A stretch of DNA of 64,000 nt, from assembly GCA_013306675.1 (NCBI GenBank), contig JABLUY010000108.1, forward strand, positions 1 to 64,000, given 5' to 3'. This DNA comes from Thraustochytrium sp. TN22 (taxonomy: Eukaryota > Sar > Bigyra > Thraustochytrida > Thraustochytriidae). Below, piece by piece: positions 1 through 10,904 of the stretch. Below the pieces are notes generated by a model. It searched no databases and was not told the origin of the DNA. It saw nothing but the letters and a program-made list of their open reading frames with translations. Every line of letters starts with the position of its first letter. The stretch's first letter is position 1. Position numbers and translations under genes: made by a program.

Positions 1-22
1 CCCCCCGCGCGCGGGGGCCCCG

Positions 23-82
<60 letters not shown>
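1..82. repeat. GC-only block with a 59-base C homopolymer
   Basis: The first 22 bases are C/G only. Bases 23-81 are an unbroken run of C. This is not a recognisable telomere repeat. It may be a real G-rich tract or an assembly artefact at a contig edge. Confidence 0.9.
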
Positions 83-2086
83 CCCGCGCTCCTCTGCACA
101 GCACAGGCTGCCCCGCCGTGCAGCCAACAGCCGTGCCCTCCGCCGCCAACCGCGCTGCCGCCCGCGGTGCAAGCTGCTAGCTCCTGCCGCGAAGCTATCC
201 AGGCCATCGCGGGGCGCCCCGCGTGCAGCCTGCCGCTGGCCGCTGCCACAGCCACCCGCGCCCCTGCTGCGCTGCGCCTGTGTGGCCGCGCAGGCAAGCA
301 GGCAGGCAGGTAGACTGGCCGGGGACCGACCGCGGCGGCATGACCGGCGCTGGCCGCGAGCGCAGCCTGGCCGATTCATGTGAGTGAGGGGAGCTGCGAA
401 GCCGAGCCGAGGCCTGGTCGCTGCGTTTCCGACTCGTGGACGCGAAGTCTGGGGCAGACAGGCGCCTGGAGCGGGGCAAGGCAGTGAAAAGTTTCAAAAG
501 GAAGCTCAACGGCGAGCGCCCAACGCAAGTCTTCCTGCCCAGGTTGTAGCGCGCTGCCGGCTGCGGCGTGCTGCGTGGCACCTGGCGCGCCCCTCGCGCC
601 GGGCCTCCGGACGCAGACAAAGCGCCTGTCGCTCCGTGCTCTGCAAGCTGCGCAGCGCCTCCCGGGCCCGCAGCGCGCCTGTTGTCTGCGGGGGCACGCC
701 TCCACAGCAGCCCCGCATCTCCTCCTTACCTCACAGAACAGGACACCCCAATCTCACCACTGCCATTACGCAGTGCGGCGACCTGCACCGCATGGCGCCT
801 CTGTGCCCACTGGTGGGATGCGAAGCGCAGCAGCGCGCTGCGGCGCATACACTCCTCCATTCATCAGCCAAGCGCCACCGCCACAACGCGTCCACCAGCG
901 CCTTCAGGCCTAGTCCTTGCCGTCCGCCTCGCGCCGACCCCCGCTCATGGCAACGTGTCCGCAGTTCGCAGCTCGCTCGGCCCCCACCTACCCGCAGCAT
1001 GGAGCTGTGGACCTCCTCGCTGCTTCCCAGGACCCTGTTTTTATGCCGACGCAGCACGCTCTGTGGGCGCCGCCGAGCGCGAGCGCGAGCGCATCCGACT
1101 CACCGGCCCCGGCCGCTTCGCCGCTTCGCCGCGCCGCCGCCGCCAGGCTCGCTCTAGCTAGCAAGCAAGCGCGAGCCGCGGGCCGCCACTGCAAGCTCGG
1201 CCGATGGCCAGCGCGCGCCAGCGCCGAGACTGCCCAGTCGCCGACGGCCAGCGCAGCGGCCGCCGTTGCTCGCGCACGAGCTTAGCTTCTAGCGAGTAGC
1301 TGGCGGCGTCACGGCTGTTCCGCCAGCGGGGTGCGCGACGGGGAGCGCCGAGCGCGCCGCGGCAGACCTTGTTGGCAACACAGGCAACAAGCAAGGCAAG
1401 GTAAGGCAGGGCAAGGCAAGGCAAGGCAAGGCAAGAAGGCAAGCCGCGTCGCGCGAACGCGGCTAGCCTGGCCGGCTACCGCGCGGCGGCGCGGATCGTT
1501 GCCGGCGGGAGGCGGCGCGCGCGAACTGTGCTTCCTGGCTGGTACTGGGCCGCTGGTCCGAGGTGGCGCCGCCGCGCCTCCGAGGCTTGCACATGCACAG
1601 CCATAGGGATGGCGACTCGGGCGCGCCGCACTACGCAACGCCGAAGGGCCTGGTCGTGGGGCGCGGTCCACGCGCGCGACGCGCCAGGGCGCTGCGTTGC
1701 GTTGCCAAACAAGGAGTGGACAGCCCACGCCCGGACGACGCGCGCTTTGTGTTCTTGGTGCTTTTTGGCGCTCTGAGGCGCTCCGCGGCGCTCCGAGGTC
1801 CGAGGCGAGGTCCTGGTCCCGAGCCGCAGCATGCTTGCGAAGTACGTGCCATCCCGCAGCGGGGCGTTCTTGTAGGCGTCCCAACGGAGGGCCGCCGCCG
1901 GGGCGTCGGCGTCGCGTCCGCCGTGGCCGTCGGAACGCTACAAGAGCTGGGCAGGACCTGCGATCGGCCATTTCTTCACGCGGAGACTTTTCCTGTGAAC
2001 ATGCGTGCCGTGGAGCCATCGCAGTACGGGCTGCTGAACATGCTTATACAAGGGTTCCAGCAATCATTCCTCGCCAATTTAAGAGG
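83..2086. other. Stretch without a convincing gene
   Basis: Several long open frames exist on both strands, as expected in GC-rich DNA. They have Arg/Ala/Pro-rich translations with no family resemblance and overlap each other in all frames. The stretch holds a short tandem array of AAGGC-type pentamers near 1395-1440 and a CTAGCTAG motif near 1153. It may contain the promoter or 3' end of a gene lying to the left. Confidence 0.6.
1393..1440. repeat. GGCAA pentanucleotide microsatellite
   Basis: Imperfect tandem copies of AAGGC/GGCAA run for about 45 bp. The block has no coding context. Confidence 0.85.
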
Positions 2087-2387
2087 CTAGTCCAATGGCT
2101 GCACGCGCACGCGGAGACGCCGCGGAGGTCGAAAGGGCTTGGCACCTGACGCAGGGTTCAGGCCGCGCTGCAGCATCAAGGCGCGCCGCTGCAACTTGGC
2201 ACGCCAGGCCGGGTCCGCTCGCTTCAGGTTCTGCAAAGGGTACTGGCCGGGCGCCGCCTTTCGCCTGCTGGACGCCGGCGCGCGAGAGTAGCCCAGGTGG
2301 ACGAGCCGCTCGTGCCGCATGCGCGCCATCTCCTCCTGCCGCGCCGCCTCCTCCGCCTCGGCGTCCTCCGTGTCCAGAGACCGCACA

Positions 2388-2419
<32 letters not shown>

Positions 2420-3997
2420 GCCCTCGCTCGTGTCGCTGCTCGCGTCTTGGGCGTGCGCGGCGTCCGCCGCGGACCTCGTAAGCAACGTGGCGTCCGCCTG
2501 GACCTTCTTGGCGCGGCGAAGCGCGCCGGCATCCAGCACGCCGTGCGCCAGGTGCTGGTTACCGCCCGCGAGCCGAAACTCGCGCCGCCGCCGTTTATGC
2601 TCCTCGTGCTGCTGCTCTGCCCACGTCAGCTTGCCGCTCGTCGTGGACCACTGCACGCGCGAGTCGCGCATCTCCTCCTCGCCCAACGCGAGCGGGTTCT
2701 TGCGTCGGAACAGGCGCTCCGCTTTGGGCCGCTGGCCCTCCAGCAGCCGCCGCAGCCGGCCTTCACGGTCGTACGTGCGCCGCTGCAGGTCCTCCATGGC
2801 CCGCGCCCAAGCCGCGTCGAACTCGCCGCGCAGCTTGCGCGCCAGATGCCGGTTGCTGAAGCGTAGCAGCACCGACAACGGGTCGGCGCGCGCCTCGATG
2901 CGTGCCAGCGTCTTGTACCACTCGCGGTATCGCTTCGCACGCGCGCGGCGCAGGTATTTCACTGCGCGCACACGCTCCTGGAGCAGGTCTTCGTCCTCGC
3001 GCCGCCGCCGCTCCGCGGGGTCCGCGCCTTCCGCCGCCTCCCCCGCCGCCCCGTCCTCGTCCTCGTCCGCCCACATCTTCTGCTGCTGCTTGCGCTGCAG
3101 CTCACGCGCGCGAAAGTCCGCCGCCTTGTCCAGCGCCTGCCGCACCGCCTCGCCCGCACCGGCCGGGCCTAGCGCCTTGCGAATGAGTTTTTCGAGGTTT
3201 CGCATTGTCGCCGCCCGCGCCGCCTGCCCGATGCTCTCCCAGTACTCCACGCCCAGCACCTTGTGCCGCAGCATGTGGTACTGGCACTTGAGAGGAAAGT
3301 AAACCTCCGGGTTCTCCGCCGCCCACTCCACAAAGTCTTCCTCCGACACCAAAATCTCGCCCTTGTACAGGCCCGCCTTGGCGATGCCCCGCAGCGAGTC
3401 AATCAGCAGCGCCGCCCCGGTCTTGACGCGCCGGCGCGCGTACACGTCCGTCACCAGATTCTCGCACTCCTCCAGGCTGAGCTCCCCCGAGTTGTCCTGG
3501 TCGTACACGCTGAACATCAGCGCCGGCAGCGCCGCCTCCGGCCACGTGCACAGATTCCAGATAGCGCACGCAAACTCCAAAAAGTCGATCTCCCCCGAGG
3601 CGTCCATGTCAAATACACCGAAGAGCCGCCGCGTGAACGCCGAGTTTTCCATCTGGAAAAAGTACAGAAACTCAAACACGTCGATCGTGCCGCCACGATC
3701 CAGGTCCGCAATGCAAAACAGCGAATACAGCTGGTTGATGATCTGCACGTCGAACCCGAGCCCTGCAGACAGCACGTTCATCGCGCGCCAGTCCTGGCCC
3801 TGCACGTCATTGTCCGGCTCGAACGTCTTGTACCTGTGCGCGGGGATCGGGATTGCCTTGGCCGACCGCGCGCGGCGCTCCCAGATCTCGTCCTCCGTCA
3901 TATACCTGCTCGCACGCCCGTACAGCAGCCACTGCACTGCGTGCCGCTGCCGCGCCGCCAGACGCCCCAGCGCCGACGACGACGCCGACCGCTTCAT
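2087..3997 (-). CDS. EF-hand calcium-binding protein with acidic, coiled C-terminal half
   Basis: This is a 636-residue protein. Three EF-hand loops are readable in the first third: DLDRGGTIDVFE (about 98-109), DMDASGEIDFLE (130-141) and DQDNSGELSLEE (166-177). Their spacing resembles calcineurin B or recoverin-like Ca2+ sensors, so calcium binding is likely. The rest is charged and probably helical (Arg/Glu/Lys rich, about 290-500), with a pure Asp run near 524-537. The C-terminus is strongly basic. I chose the ATG at 3997. The frame stays open upstream only through a GTGCC-type repeat that translates as low complexity and lacks an ATG. The partner is unknown. A flagellar or cytoskeletal regulator is possible but is only inference. 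Confidence 0.85.
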
Positions 3998-4002
3998 CTC
4001 TT

Positions 4003-4070
4003 TGCATGCCGTGCCGTGCTGTGCTGTGCTGCGCTGTGCCGTGCCGAGCCGTGCCGTGCCGCCGTACCGG
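4003..4070. repeat. GTGCC/GTGCT pentanucleotide run in the 5' leader
   Basis: Degenerate tandem copies of GCCGT/GCTGT lie immediately upstream of the EF-hand gene's ATG at 3997, in what should be its 5' UTR or core promoter. Confidence 0.8.
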
Positions 4071-5070
4071 CTGTCCTCGTGGAGCCGCGACCTGCACACC
4101 GGCCTTGCCGACCACGCCGGCTGCGCTGCGCTCGGACTCCGCGCCGTGTTGGTGCCGCCGCCGGGAGATGTTGGCTGTGATCACTCTGACTCTGACTTGC
4201 GCAGTGCTCGAACGGGTGTGTACCGCACTCTTCTTCGCCGGCGCCGCGGCGCCACCGCGGCGCGGACCGCCCCCGGGCCCCTTCTGCCCCTTCTGCCCAC
4301 GCATCCCTTCCAGGCTTTTCAATGAAGTCCGCGAGGCATGGCACGATCAGAGCTTTCGGGTTTTGTAATTACTTGAAAGGCTGCATGGCGTTCTGCACGG
4401 CGCTCTGCACGCCACTGCTCTGTGCGCCGGTGCGCCGGTCTACTTGGGTAGTTCGGTTCAACCAAGGCTTGGCGACACTTTGCATCTTTTGCAGCCTCGG
4501 GGCGAAGCGCTGGAGTGGTACGGCAGGGTGATGGACAGCGAAGGAGGAGCTCGATGCCTGGACGTGCTAGAAATGCGCGATTGGTTGTGGAAGGATCATC
4601 GACGCTCAAGTCCTTCGTTCAGGTACAGATTCCCCCATCGAGCACTGCTAGCAGATGCTTTATAGACCTGCTACGCCAATCATTGCTCCAAACGTGTTCC
4701 CTTTGCGTGTCGCCACCATGAACCAAGACTGCGCTTCCACGACGAGATGGGCCCTGGCAATCCCTGCGGCGTAGCCAGCCCTACTGCGTCATACGGATTG
4801 TACGGAAGGCAGGCTCAGGTCGAGCAGGATCTCTCTCTCGGCGCGTCAAGGCTTCTCTTGAAGCCACAGTCAGCTAGGCGCCGATGACGCTGCCTGGCTG
4901 CAGGCTGGCACGCCAAAGGGCGCCGCCCGGCCGGGCCGCATAACGCCTGGGCGGAGGTTGAGCGAAACCGTGCAGCACATTCCTCCTTCGGCGCAGGAGC
5001 TCGCAGGACGACGACTCCAAGTCGTACGTCTGACCAGACCGCGAGACGCGCAGGCCCGCGCGTGGGCGCC
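4071..5070. promoter_or_regulatory. Divergent intergenic region
   Basis: About 1 kb separates the minus-strand EF-hand gene from the plus-strand transporter gene, so it should hold both promoters. No gene, RNA or named promoter motif was recognised. Confidence 0.4.
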
Positions 5071-6614
5071 ATGGCAGCGATGGGCCGGCTGCGCGGCGGC
5101 TGGGCTCAGGCGGCAAGCTTCGCGCTGCTGTACGCAGGGTACATGGTCTTCTACCTGTGCCGCAAGAACTATGCCTTCTGGCTCAATGAGCTCGTGCGCA
5201 CGGTGGGGCGGCCCCAGCACGAGGTGAGCATCTTCGGCTCCGTCATGGAGCTCTCCTACGGCGCCGGCAAGCTGCTGTCCGGCCCGTTCGTGGACTCGGC
5301 GCCGCCCGCCTCGGTGCTCACGCTCTCGCTCGCCGTATCGGCGCTCTGCAACCTCGCCATGTTCCGCGCCGGCCATAACGCCGTCGACCTCGCGCTCTGG
5401 GCCGCCAACGGCATCGTGCAGAGCGCCGCCTGGCCTGCGCTCGCCGACATCTTCATGAACTGGTTTCATGCATCGCCGGACCGCGCCATCTGGTACAGCA
5501 TCCTCTCGACGAGCCAGAACCTCGGCAGCGCGCTGTGCCCCGTCCTTCTCACGCCCATCGTGCAGGCGTACGGCTGGCGCGCAGCCACTTGGGCGCCAGG
5601 CCTCGTCGGCCTGGCCTATGCAGGCCTGCTCGCGCTCGCACTCACCGACGGCCCGGTAGGCGCCAAGGCGGCGGACGATTCTGCCGCTGCCGCTGCCGCT
5701 GCTTCGAGCTCGGACAAGGCCAAGGCCAAGGACGCCAAGGACGCCAAGCAGCCCTCATGGCGCCAGACTCTTGTTCGCATGTGCACCTCGGTAGACCTGC
5801 TCAGTCTCGGGGTCGGCTACGCCTGCGTGCAGACTCTTCGCGTCGGAATCCAAGGTAAGTCGCCCGCTATGACCGGCATGCATGCTTTCTTGGATGAAGC
5901 TGATAGCCCCAGAAACTGACCGCTCGCGCCCAGACTGGAGCCTTATGCTCTTGCAGGAGACGCGCGGTGTTCCGCTCGAGGCCGCGCGCGACTGCATGGT
6001 TGCCCTCGAGGCCGGTGGCTTCGTGGGCGGGATAAGTGCCGGCGCCATTAGTGACCGTCTCTTCGCCGCGCGCCGTGGTCCTGTGATCCTCTTCTTTACC
6101 GTGGCCCTCGCGCCGATCCTCCTGGCTATAGACCTCGCCCCGATCCCCAAGGCTTTGCTGCGTCCGGGGCTCGCCGCGCTCTACTTTCTCTTTGGATTCT
6201 TCTCGTTCGGCCCGCACATGCTCGTGGGGCTTGCTTGTACGTTTGTCGAGGTATCGCGCAGGATTGTGCTCGGGTCAAGACAGACAGGCAGGGCAGGGCA
6301 GCTAACGCAAGCTTTCTGCGTGCACATAGCGCGCGAGGTCTTTCCGGAGGCGCCGTCCACGGCGAGCAGGTAAGTCATTCACACTCGGCATGCGGCTCAG
6401 ATCATCACCCTTCGCTCATGTGCGACGAATGCGCAGTTTCACCAAGGCCCTCGCGCAACTTGGCGGTACGGCGGCGGGCTACCCTCTAGGTCTTCTCATC
6501 AACCTCTATGGCTGGGGCTTTGTCAGCACGGCATGGGCCGGATGCGCCATCCTCGGCGCGCTCTCCTTTGTGCCGCTCTTGCGAATCCCTCCCCCCAAGA
6601 CCAAGACAAGCTAA
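5071..6614 (+). CDS. SLC37-type major facilitator (sugar-phosphate/phosphate antiporter), four exons
   Basis: Exons are 5071-5854, 5934-6236, 6330-6369 and 6437-6614. Introns of 79, 93 and 67 bp are all GT-AG, and phases match (1, 1, 2). The spliced product is 434 residues, close to the usual length of glucose-6-phosphate translocase-type SLC37 proteins. Family marks are YMVFYLCRKNYAF at the first membrane helix, DWSLMLLQE formed exactly across the first junction, SALEVGG-like MVALEAGGFVGG followed by SDR, and GYPLG in the last exon. The family exchanges phosphorylated sugars or glycerol phosphate for phosphate across ER or organelle membranes. The substrate here cannot be told. The central loop (about 195-225) is Ala/Ser/Lys rich. 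The ATG at 5071 has a good context (gccATGG); the in-frame ATG at 5080 is the alternative. Confidence 0.9.
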
Positions 6615-6880
6615 AAAGGCGGCGCTGCGATTCCTTCTTCTCGGAGCCAGAGCAAGCGCGACGCTGAAGTACCAAATGAGAACCAAGTGAGGGAGACTAG
6701 CCTCCTGCGAGTAGTTAAGTTCTCAATGACATGCTTGCCCGCTGCATCTGCCTGCACTCGGACGCACTTGAGGCTCTGTTTCGTGCTCGACCCTGATATC
6801 GTGCACGCTACCGCTTGTTCGCCTTTTTGGCGAAAAAAGGGCTGCTTGTCGAGTGCAACAGACAGCCAAGGGCGTCAACG
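6615..6880. other. Spacer between transporter and HExxH gene
   Basis: No coding signal was recognised. It should carry the 3' end of the transporter and the promoter or first exon of the next gene. Confidence 0.4.
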
Positions 6881-6995
6881 ATGCTGCCCCTCGTGCTTGC
6901 GGCAGGCGAGCCGCGGGACGCGGACGTGCTCGCGGTCTGCGAGCAGGTGCGCGACTGGATGGCCGTCTTCCTCTCGGTACGTTACCGATGCCAGC

Positions 6996-7051
<56 letters not shown>

Positions 7052-7866
7052 TACAAAGGCAGGCCAGCTGCAGCAGCAGCAGCAGCAGCAGCGGCAGCAG
7101 CAGCAACAGCAGCAGCAGCAGCTACAAAGGCAGGCCAGCTGCTGCACGCCGTGGAAGAGACTGACACGCCAGCCAACAAACGCAGGAAGGCCCGACGCTT
7201 GGCTGCAAGTCGTGCGCGCTCTTGCAGAGCGACGTGCCGCGAGCTGTCACGAACGAGCTGCCAGCGCGCTACGGCGTTGCGCTAACATGCCTGCGGTCCA
7301 GGCGGTTCAACCAGATCGTCTACCAGTTGGCGCACGAGCTCACCCACGTCTTCGTGGACCCAACACTGGAGCACCCGCTCGTGGAAGTCTTGGCGTGCGC
7401 CAGCTCGCTGCTGGCCCTGGATGCCATGGCTGCGCGCTGGGCGGCCTCCCCCTCGGCCGGCCTTCGCGCGTACGCACCCAAGTTTACCGCCTACAAGGAC
7501 TCAGTGCTGCAGACGGCGCAGGCACATCTTGACCGTCACTTTTCGTTAGAAACTACTCCGCAGGTGCGCGTAGAAACTACTCCGCAGGTGCGCGCCTCGT
7601 GGGCACAATCCATGGAGATGGACTGCGATGACCGCAGCGCCCAGCTCGTCGCTGCGCACCTCCTGATCCCGCACATTCAAAAGCTGCGATCCTGGACCGC
7701 TATTCGACTCGTGTGCCGTGCCGCCAGCGCGTCCGGGCCAACCTGGCGCGCCGGGGTCTCGCTTACCGCCTGGCGAGCCGCCTGCCGCGCAGAGGCCACC
7801 TGCGACCCGGTTGAAGCCGACGCATTCCTCAACGCCGTGCAGGAGCTCTTCGCCTTGCCCGACTGA
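6881..7866 (+). CDS. Uncharacterised protein with an HELTH zinc-peptidase-like motif, two exons
   Basis: The proposed exons are 6881-6976 and 7228-7866. They are joined by a phase-0 GT-AG intron (6977-7227) that contains long CAG runs, and the spliced product is about 244 residues. Residues near 50-62 read YQLAHELTHVF, the HExxH signature of zinc metallopeptidases, with a Glu (PLVEVLA) about 20 residues on that could be a third ligand. No family was recognised beyond this motif, so peptidase activity is inference. The remaining C-terminal half is helical and rich in Ala and Arg. A perfect in-frame 24-bp duplication (7546-7593) repeats ETTPQVR. The start is uncertain: the frame is open to 6797 without another ATG, so an upstream exon may exist. 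Confidence 0.6.
6996..7130. repeat. (CAG)n arrays inside an intron
   Basis: There are two blocks of CAG/AGC trinucleotides, about 18 and about 20 units with interruptions. They are separated by a short unique piece (CTACAAAGGCAGGCCAGCTG) that recurs after the second block, so the unit itself looks duplicated. They lie within the intron of the HExxH gene. Confidence 0.85.
7546..7593 (+). repeat. 24-bp direct duplication within the coding sequence
   Basis: GTAGAAACTACTCCGCAGGT and the following bases occur twice back to back in frame, adding eight residues (ETTPQVR plus one). Confidence 0.8.
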
Positions 7867-8002
7867 CGATTCTCGCACCGCAACGCTTTCCTGGTTTCGT
7901 TCCACGTCGCCGAGCAGGAGCTGACTCGCTCACAAATCGATGCCAACGTCTCCCTCGTTGCCTTGCAGCTGGCGGTCTCTGCCCTGCCTGGCTCGCCGCG
8001 CC

Positions 8003-9190
8003 TCAGAACTTTCGCCGCCGACGCCCGCCACCGCCACCTGCACTGCCCTCGCGAGGCCGTTTGGACCCGCTACTGCTGCTGCCGCCGCCGCCGCCACCAC
8101 CGCCGCCGCCCACGGGCAGGAGCTCGCTGCGCTGCTTTGCGCATGCCTCGGCGCCGCGCTTCGCAAGGCTATCCGCGTGGTCATTGTACCGCTCTGCGCT
8201 GTGCGCCCGCACATGCACAAAGCGCACGTCTTGCGCCTTGCGCGTCTGCGCCAGCTCTTTGCGAGCAGCCTGGATCAGCGCACGGTTCTTCGGCCCATTG
8301 TATTCCCCCGTCACCGACTTCCCGGCATACTCGGAGTCGTAGCGCAGCCAGACCGTGGAGCTCTCGCGAAGGCCACGCACGTACTTGAGCGCCTCCGCGA
8401 TCGCCGTCAGCTCCGCGGTGTTGTTCGAGAAGACCTCTGCGCCCAAGAACTTTGGGTGCGTCTGGTTCAGCACGACCGGGCCCCAGCCCTCGTGGATCGG
8501 TCGCGGCTCCTGCGTCGTCGACCACCGCAGAACGAGAAAGCCCCAGCCCGCCGGCGGCTGCCTCGTTTTCACTGATGTGTTCCCCAGACACGAACCATCT
8601 GTGTACACGACCAGGTCTCCATCCTTGGCCTCATTGCTCTTGCTGCTGCCCTTGCCGCCGCCGCCGTTGCTGCTGCTACTACTGCTGCTGCTGGCGCTCG
8701 CTCGGGGCGCTGCGGCGCTCGAGAAGGAGCGCGTGTCCGGCCCCACGAGGATAGCCATGCCGGTGCGGGCCACGCCGGAATCGAAACGGCCCATGTATAG
8801 CGGCAATGACGGCATGCCAGCATACGCTGACGGCGGCGACGGCGGTGGAGATGGCGGCGGCGACGGTGGAGGTGAGGGGATCCCGCGATCAGCGCTGCTA
8901 CTGCTACTGCTACTGCTACTGCTACTGCTACTGCTACTGCTGCTGCTGCTGCTGCTGCTTGCCGCACGCGGTTCGCTAAAACGCGTCTGTGGAGATTCAG
9001 AGGGGGTCGAGGAACGCCCCAGGTATGCGTCGGCGTCCTCGCGCCGCGTGAAGGACTTGAAGACCGCCCCGCGCCAGCCCTTGGTCATCTTCTGTGCCTC
9101 GGCCCACGTATGGACAATGGCGCCGCCCTTCTCTGGGACGCCGCGGCCTACGCGGATGGCATACATCTTCTTGCCGCCGCGAGAGCCCAT
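8003..9190 (-). CDS. Ribonuclease H1 paralogue 1: viroplasmin-like domain, Ser-rich linker, RNase HI domain
   Basis: This is a 395-residue protein that should cleave the RNA strand of RNA:DNA hybrids. Residues 8-57 (KKMYAIRVGRG to DADAYL) are the viroplasmin-like hybrid-binding domain of eukaryotic RNase H1. An unusually long linker follows, with a run of about 20 Ser and PPPS repeats (about 75-125) and a second Ser/Gly stretch. The catalytic domain runs from about 190. The four acidic residues are in YTDGSCLGN, NTAELTAI, YDSEYAGKS and HADSLAKRG. The C-terminus ends in poly-Gly, poly-Ser and a basic KRPRE...RRRRKF tail that could be a nuclear signal. The ATG at 9190 directly precedes the conserved domain. 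Two further paralogues lie in this window. Confidence 0.92.
   Translation of the reverse strand: MGSRGGKKMYAIRVGRGVPEKGGAIVHTWAEAQKMTKGWRGAVFKSFTRREDADAYLGRSSTPSESPQTRFSEPRAASSSSSSSSSSSSSSSSSSSSSSADRGIPSPPPSPPPSPPPSPPSAYAGMPSLPLYMGRFDSGVARTGMAILVGPDTRSFSSAAAPRASASSSSSSSSNGGGGKGSSKSNEAKDGDLVVYTDGSCLGNTSVKTRQPPAGWGFLVLRWSTTQEPRPIHEGWGPVVLNQTHPKFLGAEVFSNNTAELTAIAEALKYVRGLRESSTVWLRYDSEYAGKSVTGEYNGPKNRALIQAARKELAQTRKAQDVRFVHVRAHSAERYNDHADSLAKRGAEACAKQRSELLPVGGGGGGGGGGSSSSGSKRPREGSAGGGGGRRRRKF
8893..8962. repeat. Ser-coding trinucleotide array
   Basis: Alternating GCT/ACT repeats, read AGC/AGT on the minus strand, encode the poly-Ser linker of RNase H1 paralogue 1. Confidence 0.85.
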
Positions 9191-9564
9191 TCACGCCAAT
9201 GCTTCTCTTGCCACGGTTGTTGTTGGCGCTCCGGGTGGACGTTCGAAGGATGACTGGATGGTCGCGCCAACTCGGATGGCAGCTGGACCTCGAGCACAGC
9301 GCCCCGCCGCCGCGTCAACCGTGCAAGGCCTCGCCCGCGCCGCCGTGCCCGCTCGCCACGCTCGCCGCGCTAGCCGCGCTAGCCGCACAAGCCGCGCTAG
9401 CCGCGCTGGCCGCGTCTCTGGTCTGCGAGTCTCTGCTCCGACGAGGCGCTCGTCGTCTTGAGAAACAACAACAACTTCGAGATGCCTTGTTCACCAAGCA
9501 AGCAAGCAAGCAAGACACATTGCAGAGGGCGGCGAGTAGCCTCGAATAATACAGCAGTGCTGTG

Positions 9565-9720
9565 TCAAAGGAAGGAGCCTGCCTTTGAGGTCAGGACGCA
9601 GCGCGGACGACACACGACGCCGCGTCCAAAAAGGCCCATCACGTCGCCCGTCTCAGCGATGTAAAAGGCGTGTTCGCGCTCGTCGTCCGGGGTGGAGTCG
9701 CCTTGAAACGCGTGTGCCAT
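9565..9720 (-). CDS. Small ORF or gene fragment, unrecognised
   Basis: The 51-codon frame from ATG 9720 continues upstream without stops to about 9793. The translation (AHAFQGDSTPDDEREHAFYI) is acidic and balanced, and looks more like real protein than the Arg-rich shadow frames nearby. No family was recognised. It could be a 3' exon, a relic or chance. It lies just downstream of the minus-strand repeat-protein gene that ends at 9855. Confidence 0.25.
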   Translation of the reverse strand: MAHAFQGDSTPDDEREHAFYIAETGDVMGLFGRGVVCRPRCVLTSKAGSFL

Positions 9721-9854
9721 CGCTCTCTCGTGGGCATCGTCCTGGTCATCGTACGGCACGCTGTCGTACGAATATCTGGTGTCAAACCAGGGGTCACGGA
9801 GTCATCAACAAAAAGGTTGCTTCGCATCGCGAGCTAGGGTACTACAAGAGCTAG

Positions 9855-10867
9855 CTAGCGTTGCGGCTTGCGTGTGGAGGAAGATGCTGCGTTTGCCTTG
9901 GCCGCCGTGCTAGCCTTGCCGCCTGGCAGCTTGGACACGTCGATCACGCCGTCGTACAGCGGGAAGGTGAACTCCCCGTCAAAGTAGTAGACACCATCGT
10001 CGGAGTCCGAATCGTGTGCGAAAACGGGCAAAAACCGCGGCTCCTTGTCCTCCAGGTCGCCGAGGCCACCGATACCCGTGCCGTGCTTACGCGCGTGCTC
10101 CTGGCCCTTTTCGAGGCCCAAGGGCGGTGGCCACCGGTCCATCGGCACCTGGCGCATCTCGCCGGCAGTGTTGATCTCGTACCTGCTGTGCTTGGTCCCC
10201 AACAGAGGAACAGGCAGCCAGACCTCCTCCTCCTCCTCCTCCACTTGTTCCTCGTCCACCTGTCCGTGGCCGCCTGGCCCTGCGAACCTCGAAAATTCGC
10301 TCAAGAGCGCCTCCAAACGCTCATTGTCCGAGCCTCGGTGCGCCGCCGCGTTGGGGCCTGCCCGCGCAGAAGGCGCCGATGCAAAAGTCCATGGTGAGGC
10401 AGCCGTTGCCCACGGCGAGAAGCCCGCGGCCGTCGCCGCCGCACCAGCCGCCTGTGGCGGGGCCTGTGCAGCCTTGGCGCTCGCGCCGTAGGCACCAGTT
10501 GACGTGGCAGGCTGCCTCGGTTGATGTTGCTCCTGACTGGTGTCTGGTACAGTGCAGCCAGGCGGCGGATTCCACCAAGGCTTCTCCGGAAAAGGTTTGA
10601 TTCTCCCGTCATGTAGCTCGAACGCCCACTGGCCGTCCCAGTAGACCTCGCCGTCGTCCGAGTCAGACTCGTCCGGGGGGCGCAGGTGGCCGTAGTACCT
10701 CGGACGACGATCCGGACCCGGATCGAAGCCCACATTGCTGCCATACTTGCTGGCGAATGCTTGTGCCTCCGCCAGGCCAGGCGGTGGTGGACGGGTCAGA
10801 GGGTTCAAGCGTTGGTTTCGGTGCCAGCGTTCAAGCTGTTGCTCACGGCGCAGCTTCGCTTGCTGCC

Positions 10868-10904
<37 letters not shown>

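Noticed and set aside
1-82. Telomere
   Set aside because: It is a pure C homopolymer with no TTAGGG-type or TTTAGGG-type unit.
1309-2019. 236-codon minus-strand ORF at the left
   Set aside because: Composition is Arg/Pro/Ser low complexity, it runs through a pentamer microsatellite, and competing frames overlap it.
5957-6000. Acceptor at TTGCAG for the first transporter intron
   Set aside because: Its phase does not match the donor at 5855; the acceptor ending at 5933 restores both phase and the conserved DW-S-L-LLQE segment.
8540-8580. Short intron inside RNase H1 paralogue 1 between DGSCLGN and GWGFLVL
   Set aside because: The possible GT...AG span would be only about 16 bp, and the unspliced frame already encodes a normal RNase HI loop.
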